Made by a program: the position numbers and the translations under genes | The notes under the pieces: generated by a model | The model's input: the letters and a program-made list of their open reading frames with translations, nothing else | The model's database searches: none | Told to the model about the DNA's origin: nothing | DNA from: Allodiplogaster sudhausi | Taxonomy: Eukaryota; Nematoda; Chromadorea; Rhabditida; Diplogasteridae | Assembly: GCA_945643635.1 (NCBI GenBank) | Contig: CALZFC010000030.1 | Coordinates: forward strand, 3,043,001-3,107,000 | DNA length: 64,000 nucleotides | Direction: 5' to 3' | Shown here: positions 47,600-58,700 of the stretch, in pieces | Position numbering within the stretch: position 1 is the first letter of the stretch | Layout: every line of letters begins with the position of its first letter

Positions 47600-48689
47600 A
47601 ACGGGAGGGGGCGCGCGCAACGCGATATCGATTGGCTAGACATTCTGTCCAATGGGACAAGACATTCAGTCTAGCCGGCCATGTCTTGTTGGTTTGGACA
47701 TACGCGGCTAAACATTTGCTGTCTAGTGGGACTGGACATTCATGTCTCAGTGGCAATCGCGGACATAATGTCTAGCCTGAATGTCTTGTCCCACAAGACT
47801 TTCTTCTCTGTGTGATCCGACACAACTGAGATTTTCTTGTTTCTGAGATGTTCCTGTGCGACCCCATGCGTGCCCACAGTCTCCAGATCATAAAAATCCC
47901 TCCTGTCTTCGTTGAGTGCGACGCGGTGAAACCGCGTGATGTACTTTCCAGACTGGCAGTAGAATACGTAGACTAATAGCGGAGTCTCGTCGTCAGCATC
48001 CGTTCCCATTGCCGACATCTTGAAGAAATTCGACGGCATGGGTTCCGGCGTGTGGCGTGGATAGTACTGCATGACATGGATCTGAGTGGATTCTTTGTCT
48101 AGTCTTGTGTCCACCCTGAGAAGACGCCTGTTCCCCATATTGAATATGTAGAAGGCGGATGGGCTCGCAGAGGAAGTCAGAACGCACGGTGCCTTGGTCG
48201 AGCCGGCCCATCCGAGAGGGAGGTGCTCGCGAGAGATGGCTATTTCGCGACTGCTCGCCAGCACCCTAGATCCGGCGGATGCTCCTTCTCGCAGCCTACG
48301 CAGAACTCTGAGAGTAGCGTCGGCGTCCGGATCCGAGTAGTCCTCTTCGATGAGTACGAACAGCTCGTCATTGGCAGCCAAGAGAGCTCGGCGGAGGTGA
48401 GTGGACGGTAGCTTCACGCAGCAAGCGGGCTTCGAGTAGACGAGCGGCATCGTCATTCTCAAACTTGGAGGATTAAAAAAAACACGAATAAAGTCGACAC
48501 GAGAGAACATCAAGCGTCATCAACTGAAGCAAATTGTGAAATGAAAGGAGACCCTATAGAGGAAAGCAATTAGACCTACGATATAGTAATAGAATAAATG
48601 AAAACAATCAAAATCACGTTGAAAAGAACTGGATATAGCCTCTAAAAAGACCGGAAGGTATCAAGTGCGATCGGGGACTTTGAAATGGG

Positions 48690-48960
48690 GAAAATCCTTC
48701 TATGGAAGAGCATACATCTCAATTTCGCGTTTCCTTTGCTCTGGGCTTTCGCTTTTACTTCTCTTTTTTCTTCAATGCGTTCGCGTACACGCCTATTATT
48801 CATTCTCATTTTAGAATAGGATATCTTTCTCCCTGTATACAACATGTGCTTAGAGGGATGAATGAGAGAGTGACTGAATAAGGGTCACGGTTTTGCCCTC
48901 CTGCGCGCTGACTGCGGAACTTGATCGGTTAGCGGGCGCGCTATTGCTCCTTATCTTCAC

Positions 48961-49014
<54 letters not shown>

Positions 49015-49434
49015 GAACGCTGCGAGTGCGTTCTCAATGTTTCTTTAAGCAATGCACCATTGTTGTAGCTGAACGCGGTCATAACGAGTTTTAGCAGCTT
49101 CGCATTATCCCAGCACGGTACTCTCTCCTACGCCGCAGTCGCGTACGGAGTCGCACGCAAAACGTTGACAGAGCCTCTTTTCGGGAGAAGGCCACACGGG
49201 CAGTCATCGTCGGCTTGGAGGAGAAGGACAGTGGGGATCGGGAGAACATCGAGCATGACTATTCTATATGCTCATCTCTATTGCTGGCTGCTAAGGGCGT
49301 CCGTTTCTCCTCTTTCCCGACACTGTTCTTCTTCGTGAAGCACAGTAAACGGTTAGGTGAACAAAAGGAGGAACACGAAGAGATGAGATGAGAAGCAAAT
49401 GTGAACAGCACAAATAAGCGGAAGAACATGAATA
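48690..49434. other. Spacer without supported gene
   Basis: Holds a GA tract at 48960-49015 and mixed sequence. No convincing exon on either strand. Confidence 0.5.
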
Positions 49435-49750
49435 AGCGGAACAGAAGAACTTTTGAATGTACCAGTTGTATAGAATAGAACAGTAGCCTTAAAGGCAAGA
49501 AAGTAAAACCGAAAATTAATATTGAGTGAAAAAATCACTTTAATCGATACAGATAAGTTTCAAACAATTGCATAAATCCCAAACAACTAGATAATTTAAT
49601 GTTGTGATGAGTTATGCAGTTGCCAAAAACTCCTTTGTATCGATTAAAGTGAATTTGACTCGATATTAATTTTTTTTATTTATTTCTTGCCTTCAATGAT
49701 ACCGTTCTATTTAGACCAGTGGTACATTCAAACGATCTTCTGCTTCCTTG
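49435..49750. mobile_element. Foldback element (long inverted repeat), about 315 bp
   Basis: The two halves are inverted copies of each other along their whole length with the centre near 49595. Paired landmarks are TTGAATGTACCA / TGGTACATTCAA, AGGCAAGAAA / TTTCTTGCCT, AATTAATATTGAGT / ACTCGATATTAATT and CACTTTAATCGATAC / GTATCGATTAAAGTG. The arms are about 85% identical, so the element is not brand new. No coding frame. Confidence 0.8.
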
Positions 49751-50363
49751 TGGCTTCATGAAGCCAGGGGTGAAAGAAGGCTGCTGCATTTGTGATTGCT
49801 TATTATCAATCACTAAAGAAAGGCAAAACAGTTTTTGGAACATGGAAATCTGCACAGCATCACTTTAAGTAGGTCTGGGATGCGGACAAAAGTTTGCCGC
49901 CGTGGTCACAGCGCCAAACAGTTAAGTTAGCATTATTTTCCCCTTCCTGTTAACCATCTGAATATGTTCAAAGGTTCACTGGATGATAAATACAGTATTT
50001 GGTTGTATTTGCGAATTAATTTAACAAGTCGGGCAAATAAAGTATTTAACTTTTTTCAATTACACCTAATTAGCTGCCTTTAGCCAATCTAATTTACTCA
50101 TAAGTGTGTGTGTGCGTTTAGCTGTTTGTTACCTCTGCCATATCGTGAGGTCAACTTCTTCATACGACGACCAGCGGCACATTCACTCAGCCGAATATCC
50201 TTCTCGACAGGAACTCGCATTCTCTCTCATCGTTAGCTATTTTTCTTGCCATGAGTGCGTATTGAAACAGTATAATAATAATACATTTGACATCCCTCAC
50301 ATCCCTCTTAATTCTATGATGGCTACCATACTTTCAGATCTCTCTAATTCATTGTCTGCCACG

Positions 50364-51895
50364 ATGCCTCTTCGCTCTCTCCAACCACTCGGTTACTTTG
50401 CCCGTGTTGACCGTCTGTTGGCCGTCTCCGACAAGGCCATCGTGTGGCAGAGTTACCGTCCCATCAGCGAGAGCGACGATAGTTTCTCAGTCAGCGCGCG
50501 TCGTCTCCTCCGCTTTGAGATGCGCTCACCTCTTGCGGACGACGCGCGCAACATTGGCGCGCAGTGCTACATCACGCCGGCAGAACCGATGACGTCATCT
50601 CAGTCGCCCAGGTATGGCTGATTTTGGAATAACGATCAGGAATCCGCCAAAATTAATTATAATTTTGATCTATCTCTCTTTATCACCTCTCTCTCAGCTT
50701 TCACACCACCTGCGTGCTGCCATTGTCTTCGAACAACAGTACGTGTTCGAGCATTACCCAGGCGGCAGCCTTCGCGACTTCCTTCGTCCTCTTCATTCCT
50801 ATCGTCTACGACGCTAACACAGTCATTCTCATGCGTTACGCATCGTCGTCTCCACTCTTTGAAGGCGACGTCTCCTTCTCGGCCGTGAGCGTCATTAAGT
50901 GGCCCTTCATCTTCCTCGTCAACATATCTCTCGCTCTAAGCTCTCCGTCGCCAGCCGATCCGCATCACTTTTGTCTCGTCACTTACGAACGCTGGAGGAC
51001 TGGCCGTGTCGGCTTGCGCCAGAAGATGCATTACTACCGTGTTCGCCGCGACAATGGAATCGTGGCGACGCGCACTGTCCTCATGGACGTCCCGTTAGAA
51101 GAAGATGCCTTGCATTCGAACGATGGCCAGTCGGAGCGTGCGACAGCAGAGTCTCTCGGACGCCGCGTCTATCATGACGCCGGAAAAGTCTACCACCGCC
51201 AGAACTCCACTGGCTCCTGTAATGAGCGTCCCATAAAGTTTCCCGAGCCCTCGAGGATGGAGTGGCACCGCGTTACTTATTCTTCCCCCCTCGATCCGAC
51301 CAAGCTCTTTACGAGCGAGCCGAAGACTTTGTTGATCGTCGCGTCGAGCGGAGAGATGGCGACTATCACGGCGGTCTATCGTGCTTGCCGACTCAGCTGC
51401 CTCGGCTGCTACCACAAGGTCTCCACGTCGCAGAATGGACGAATCGTCATCGTCTTCGGCCATACCGCCTATACGGTACATTCCTACTTCACTTACAGAC
51501 TCAACCATATTTGATATAAGTTAACATCACTTACATAAGTTCGAAGGGTAAAACAAAAGGTCCAAAGTTAGCCGGAATCATGGCTGGGCCAGCCGGTGGT
51601 CACACCAGTGACGGCTTCCAATTTGGCGCTAAGGAGCCAACCTATACAAAGTTTTTTTTGGAATCCCCTAACAATAAGTTATAGATATTGTAAGAAGTCC
51701 AAGAATAATAATTTCATTCTCGCAACGATGTTGTCGTACTAGGCATTTTCGGGGAGTGCGCCAACGACGTTGGAGGAGGCAGCCCGCGCCTCATGCTATG
51801 CTCTCCTGAGTGCGCAGCGGAAGGCGACGCTCTGCGAGACTTCGGCGCATGACTTCAATGCATTCGTTGCGCTCTGTGATATGTCCAAAGGATAA
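50364..51895 (+). CDS. Unidentified protein, three exons, about 392 aa
   Basis: Exons 50364-50611, 50698-51475 and 51743-51895 join in phase. The start ATG follows a tttcag acceptor at 50337, suited to trans-splicing. The upstream frame also contains an earlier Met, so the start is uncertain. The codon use is that of a real gene. The first 50 residues (LLAVSDKAIVW followed by an R-R-L-L-R-F segment) faintly resemble the N-terminus of copies A and B at 43.4-48.5 kb, but I cannot show homology. A hydrophobic stretch (FATSFVLFIPIVYDANTVIL) could be a membrane segment. The third exon (TTLEEAARASCYALLS) is included because donor gtacat and acceptor gtactag keep phase 0. Without it translation reads on to a stop at 51514 (354 aa). 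Confidence 0.6.
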
Positions 51896-52748
51896 AACGC
51901 AAAGTTTCCCTTTTTCAATCTAAATCTCTCCACCCTCCGAATGTACATACGTATATGCGTTTGGAATTGAAAGGGACGCCTGCATTCTATTTTTATTCCA
52001 AACGCATAATATTCATTCAACATGTACAAATGTATTCTTCTATTATTATTATGTTTATTTTACATTTTAATTGTCAGATTTACTGTGATTCGTTAGGCAT
52101 TGGGTTGCTGTTTTGTCATTTTGTTACCTGTTTCCTGAAATTATAATCTTAACATATTATTTTCAAAGTTTTTAATGTTTTCTCGATCATTATTTGATCA
52201 GTGAAACCGATAAACTACTAATTAATGCCTGACAATTTATTGAAGTAACTGTGTCATTGAATGCCAACGTCGTCATTCAATGGCACAGTTGAGTCTATCT
52301 CTCTATCACTCTCTCCATCTTCCTATTTCTTCTTTTTACCTCTTTTCATCTCTATTTATAACGCACAACTTTAGAGAAGATCAAGGAGAGACAAATTATA
52401 AACACTGAGTAATAGAGTTATAAAACATGAAGTAAGTGAATCTCCATTGGACTTGAACATTATTTATAAATGTAGAGTATGCGGTATAGACAAATTGACC
52501 GGATATACGGCTCTTCTGTGCATTGCACTGCGACTGCCATCTAGATGAATATTTCTAATGCGACCATGTTAGATGTTAAGATATCTCCATCCTTAAGAGG
52601 TTCTCACGTGAGTGTGAAGGATGTCAGTTCTGCTACAGACATCTCCTGGATACGCGGGATGCGTTTATGGTTTTAGATTATATATTCGTTTCTATTCAAT
52701 TTGTTACGTTATTGTGAATTCAGCAATAAAAACGTTAATTTGTGAGCG
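51896..52748. other. Spacer before the guanylyl cyclase gene
   Basis: AT-rich DNA with no supported exon. A 13-bp inverted pair near 52248-52290 (tgtgtcattgaa / ttcaatggcaca) and TATG microsatellites are present. No TATA box is evident before 52749. Confidence 0.5.
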
Positions 52749-55700
52749 ATGCTACTTCTTCTGACTCTTGCGGTTATATCTGACTCCATCCTTCAGTCTC
52801 AGGTTTGCTTTCATTGCCTGAGATCATAGTTTAGCAAATTCTTCAAAGTTTTGACTGTATTTCTTTTCTGTAAAAATATTAGACGCGATTGTAACTTATG
52901 TTAAAAAAAAATTATTCTTAGTCTATAAAGACATCTCTTGCCAAAGCTGTGTCCCATTTCTTCTGCCCTTACTAAACATTTTATTGAAAATGAAATATAT
53001 GTATGTATGTAAGTGCATATATATGTATAAATTCATATACATATATGCAGAAAGACAGTATGAATTAAAAAAAAAAAGGTTTTTTTCTGCAATCTTCGCG
53101 TAAGCCGTTATTTTTGGCACGGATTTATAATATTCCACTGTTTGCCTCCGTGCCAAAAATACAGCTTACTCTAAATTCTAGAAAAAATTTTTTTTTTAAA
53201 TTTACACTGTCTTATATGTATGTTGAGGTCGCCGATGACATCTTGAGTGGTGGCAGACTGTCGGAACCGACTTTGAATTCATCCGTCTCTTCACTATCGG
53301 ATCTCTCTACTCCCTCTGAACAGTCATCCCTCTCTATATCCCCTGCTAACAATAAGATGAAGAAGCGTCCTCTCAACGTCGGCCTTCTCTTCATGCGTCA
53401 CAATCCCTACGTCGGCTACACGACCTCCGCCGGTGCCTTGCTCATTGCGATGGAGCGGATTCGAGCGGAGCAACTCTTACCCGGCATTGAAATCAAGTAT
53501 GTACATATTTTCTTCAATTTTTTTTCCTGACCCAGTGTGACAAAATGAAACCTTACATATTTTTTTCTAGCAGTTGGAACCTCAGCATTTTAGTCATGGT
53601 TTGAGGATTATTATATGCCCAATATCAATATTAATGTCATGCTAGAAATTTTGCAAGGAAGCTAAAGCTAGCCTAAATAATCTGAACTGACAAAAACAAG
53701 AAAAGGCCTGCGAGGATTGAATAAAGCCGAGCGTCGTTTTCCTAGTTTGGTGGAATGCAAATTTATTTTATAAAGAAGAGGTAATGATGATGAGCTAGGT
53801 AGGATGATATTTTTTTATCGAGGAAAAGAGGAAAACGTTCTGATTATGACGAAAGCGGAATAATGTGTGCCAATGAGCACAGTTTCATCGTCCGCTTCGA
53901 TGACTGCATCGAGGGACGCGCGGCTGGCCTCGCCACCGAGCTCATTCTCCGCCACAATGTCTCCGTCATCATCGGGCCAACTTGCAATCTGCGTACGTGC
54001 AAAAAAAAACATTTATTTTCGTTTTTCAAAATTTATACAAATTCTTTTGTTGTTTACCGAATCTCATATAAGTTCATGTTTGGAATCAGCAATACTTTCT
54101 TGATATATAAAGACTTGAATATTTCTAGGCAATTTTCTCTATTTTGTTCTAACAAAAAACCTCGCTAAGCGGCTGTGGCGGCGGCTGCTCTCAGCACTTT
54201 CTACGACTTGCCAATCTTTCCGTGGGGACTCGCGTATTCGAGCGCGCTCGAGTCTCAGGATCGCTTCCCTACCATGATCACCATTGCGCCCGGATCATTT
54301 GCGTCCGTTTCTCTAACTATTCACATTCTGTACGAGAATGCTCGCTATCTCTCTCTGGCTAGCCACTTACAGCTGTGTTATTACTGTTTCGAGACTGGAG
54401 ACTGGCCGAAACAGAATTAAAAAGAGACATTGTGTATGTACATTTGAGGCTTGGCGTCGCCGTCAATGCCATCATGGCTCACTTTGAGTGGCGCGAGTTC
54501 GCATTCCTCTTCAGTCGCGTCAACGACACGGACAAGTGCGAGACTATTCGAACCGATCTTCAGGTCTCTTGATCCTCTTGATTGATTGACTGATCCTCTC
54601 AATCAATCAATCCGCTTAATCAATCAATTGATTGATTGATTGATCATCTCATCCTCTCTCTCTCTCTCTCTCTTGATTGCTAGCTATAACTTTTACTACA
54701 TGTTTATTGCCTCTTTTTCATTTCTCACTCTCTCTGTCAGCATTATTAACTGCTTCATGCAAAAAAAAGAATAGCTGGAAGTTGTCTCCTCTTCTCATAT
54801 ACATATCTTTCATCCTTCTCTCTCAAAGTTTATCTCCAGTGGTTTTTTTTTATTACTCTTTCTTTTTCTTTCTCACACACATACTTTACCCTTCTCGTTC
54901 TTTCTCTTTCTGTCACTATATATTTGTTTTCTAACTGTCTCTATTTTTTCTAGAATGCCATAACGAAGGTGAACGACGGAACGATGATCTCGTTTATCTA
55001 CGAGTTCACTGACATGAGTGACGACTCGCTGAGGACACAGCTGGAGGACATCAAAACGCGAGGGAGAAGTAGGGAAAAGAAGGAAGGCGATAAACTGCTC
55101 AAGCTCTGAGCAAATACTGTTTAGCGAGCCTAATACATACATGTCTATCTTGATGCACTCACTCCGCTCTGTCTTCCTAATTCCGTGTCTTTCTGCGCAG
55201 TCTTCGTTCTCTGCTTCGCTTCGCGTGGCTCGCTGATGCGCAAGCTGGCTCTCGCTCTCGCCGATGCCGACATGCTGGGCGATGAGTTCGTCTATCTGCT
55301 CACAGATCTACAGAGTCGCGGATACTGTTAGAATACAGCCATCATTCAAAGAGCATTGCTATTCTGTGCTTGATTGATAGTTCTAAGCTACGTATGTATA
55401 TTCAAGCGCTTACATCTTCTTGACATATTGCGTTGTATATTCATCTGCAAAACAAAGTCTAATTGTATAAATTACAAACAACAGTGGCGTATGTATATTC
55501 TAAACATCTCAATCTTTCACTTTCTATTTCTCTGCCTCTCTCCACTTCAACGACTCTCTTATCATCTCTCCTTCTCTCCCTCTCGTTCTCTCTCTCTCCC
55601 TCTCGTTCTCTTCCTGTCTCTTCCTCTCATGTTGCCTCTCGCCAGCTCACGACGACGGTCCGGGCCAGGTGTGGGAGCAGACCGAGGGCGCACGCGACGG

Positions 55701-58700
55701 CCGCGACCGAGATGCCGAAGCAGCCTTCCAACGCATCTGGCTCATCACCGACGCCGTACGCTTTTTCAAGCTCTATCGATTTATGTATTAATTTATATGC
55801 CAATCGATAAACGACATTGGCATAAATTAAAGCAAGCCGAATTAATTATTCTCCGTGGTTATTATCCTCCTTTACGTTCGATGATGTATGTTGTTGAGTT
55901 TCATGGATAAATAATCCATATACATACATATTGGACAACATTCAAGTCATACAATTATGACTTGAATGTTGTCCGAGATGTTTGAAATATTAAAGATCAG
56001 CAAAGAGAAAGCAAGCGCACTTCTAGGCGTCCGCTCTGACACAAGCTGACGGCGCACGTTTCGCGTGGTTCGAGCGCGAGGTGATTGAACGAATGCGCGC
56101 GCCTCCCTTCAACTGCTCCAGCGACTGCGACGGACCGCAGAATAGCATTGTCGGTTTCGTCTGATATTTCTTTCTCGTTTGTAAGTGAGATCATGCCAAG
56201 TTTTCGTGTACTACCAAAAATTCTGAAATAATGGATTCTTATTATATCAATTGTGAAACAATAATTCAGACATAAATTACGTCTTTATTTTGTATGTCCT
56301 TTTACCTAAATCCTTTTACTATTGAGTGTAGTCACCGACTAATGTCCCGTAGAAATATATAGGCATCCCTTTCATTTCCAGGCGTCCGTGTATGCGTCAC
56401 AGCTGCATGACGTCATGTACCTGTACGCAGTGGCGCTGAACGCGACGATTGACTCGCATCGCGGTGAACGAATTCATCGGAATGGCTCGCTCATCTTCGA
56501 GGCGCACACAACCATACGAGGCAACACCTTGCTCGCTCGAATATTCAAAATATATGACGGTGCAAACTAAAAAAAAACCGTCGTTTTGGCGTTTTCGACC
56601 CGTTATGCACATTTGCGCACAAATGTACGCGTACTTTTTGACCAATTTGGCATAATCGTGTGGAATATTCCAAAAAAAGTGTGCATAACGGTTCGAAAAC
56701 GCAAAAATGTTTTTTTTTAAAGCTTGTACCGTCATATATCGAGATAGAAAAATCGTGAAGAAAAAAACATATTCTCGTTATATAACAGCAACACAAACAA
56801 GAGTATTGATAGCAATATGCAAAACTTCGATGATGATGATCGCAGTCCCGGAGACATAATAATATGCCGCTCCTTCACAGGATGGTCCGGCGTCGTCAGT
56901 CTCGACGCAAACGCCGTCCGCATTGCCGACTTCCACCTGTTTGCGCTCAACATTGTCTCGCGCCCCGTTTATTTGGCTCATATTCAGACAAATGGAACGC
57001 TCTCTGTATGTTTTGAGTTTCTTCATACGGCTCTTTTTTTATATTTAAAATTGACATATTAAGCTGTCTGTCTAATGCATGTTTAATTCGTACCGTTTTT
57101 ATTTGGTTCAAAAGTTCCAGAGTAATAGCAGGCAGGTATTCAGAAGTTCGAGCCACACTACAAATCGGAAGCAGACGAAGTGTGGTGGAATCGATTGGAT
57201 CATGTGCGACCTGCGGCTGTGCCGCCATGCGGCTTTACTGTAGGCGTGCTGTTAAGACTGGATATTTTGTTAAACAAGCTTTTATTTTAAGACAGGATGT
57301 CCATAAGACTCGAGCAGGGTCCTATTATGACGTGCCCTAGGAATTTTTTTTCGAATTTGTTCATGAAAATTGGTTACAGTATACAACTCGACGTGGCCAA
57401 CAAAATAGGCTATATTTCAAACTTGAAAAAAAAATTCTGCGCGGGACCCGGTGCAGTAACGTTAAAAATGTCACTTGTCATAACTCGCTTAAAAATTATA
57501 GTTAGACAATCAACGAGGTATCATTGGATAGGTTTTTCAAGGGGCTTTAATTTTCGTGTTGATGATGTTTCCATAAAATTTCATTTTGTGCTTAAAATAC
57601 GGCCCTAAGTATTTTCGAAGGTGGTTTTTGGCCAACTTAAGCATTTTATGCTCATTTCTGCAGAACGGCTCCTACATACGCTTAAAGTGCGCGAAATTTG
57701 CTACAACATTCTCAATTGCCATCCGCTATTGTTCATGCACCATCTCTACTTATCGCTAAAAGTAGACTCTCTCTGTTTCCGATTTTCGATATGCATACTG
57801 TGGTTAAAGTCCCCGATATCTAGTCCTCTCCCCGTCACCGGATTCTCTCGTCTTCCTCGCACGCTGCCTCTACGTGCACCCATATCAGTCTGGTCAACTG
57901 ATCCGTCCCTGGCCAGGACGAGGCCGGGGAGTTGCTCACCCCGGCAGAGGAAGCTTGAGGCATCTGGTGCATATCATACCCTCCTTTTCCCCGCTTATTT
58001 TTTTTCTTAAAATGTATCCACTCAGTCATTATTTACGTGTTCAAATAATCTGCACAGCACGGATACATTAATTCTATTTTTCCCTTTCTTTTACGTATCT
58101 TCGGTCTAAATATTCTTCATCGGTTTTAATCATGCAAGTGTGGTCGCATCAAATTATTTTTGGTGTAATAAATTATTAACATATGTCTCCTTCAAAAGAA
58201 ATAAACGTCTCGCTCTTAGGTTCCCAAACGCTTGAACATGATCCTGTGTAAACTGTAACACCGTGCAGGCACATTCTTCGATCCATAACTGCGCTCAATG
58301 TCAATATTACAAAATCGTAAATATATCATCTAAGAGCTCTCACGGAGACCTTCAAATGTTACATACATTATTTTATTGAAAAGTTTCAATTTATATGAGA
58401 AATTTCGTTATGTACAATTAGAAGGCTTAAAAAACTACTGTAAAAACATTTTCGCCTGTCGCAACATATATCATAAGAAAGAGGATGAAATTTGCTACAA
58501 GATGAACCCCTTTCAATGGAATTCCATGCATACGATATTTTGTTATAAGCCATAAGATAGTAGGATAACAAGGCCTTATGGAAAAGCTGTAGAAAAAAGG
58601 ATTGGAATATTCTAATTCGAATAACCTAAAATGTGAATTCTTGGGCGAAATGACAGCGACGCTACTGACACTAATTTTAAAAAACAAAAGATCGTATGCA

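Larger units (their letters stand above)
46378..47814 (+). mobile_element. TIR element carrying an MSP-domain gene
   Basis: A 1437-bp insertion in copy B with inverted termini: CACACTGAAAAGAATGTCTT at the left, CACACAGAGAAGAAAGTCTT read inward from the right. AT is duplicated on both sides (46376-46377 and 47815-47816), and copy A shows the empty site with a single AT. About 160-180 bp at each end are packed with ATGTCTAG/CTAGACAT and ATGTCTTG motifs in both orientations. The centre holds a complete two-exon MSP-domain gene with its own poly(A) signal and no transposase. CAC-type termini, subterminal repeats and a 2-bp duplication recall CACTA/Mirage-like elements, but the superfamily is inferred. 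Confidence 0.85.
45712..48456 (-). pseudogene. Tandem-duplicate gene copy B, split by a transposon-like insertion
   Basis: The 5' part (48456-47815) encodes the N-terminal half and the 3' part (46377-45712) the rest, ending in a C-terminal hydrophobic segment (SVIGVISPLFSLLFF). Both halves are fully open, and removing the inserted 1437 bp with one AT restores a continuous frame of about 435 codons (VVSD|GKQKV), exactly as in copy A. With the insertion, translation ends 25 codons into the element. The family is not recognised. Flanking DNA is duplicated too (compare 43200-43440 with 45400-45690), so this is a segmental tandem duplication of about 2 kb. Open frames on both sides suggest a recent insertion. 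Confidence 0.8.

Noticed and set aside
57297..58010. Open frames of 103 and 129 aa
   Set aside because: They lie in the arms of the foldback element and its nested insertion and have no counterpart in the cyclase family.
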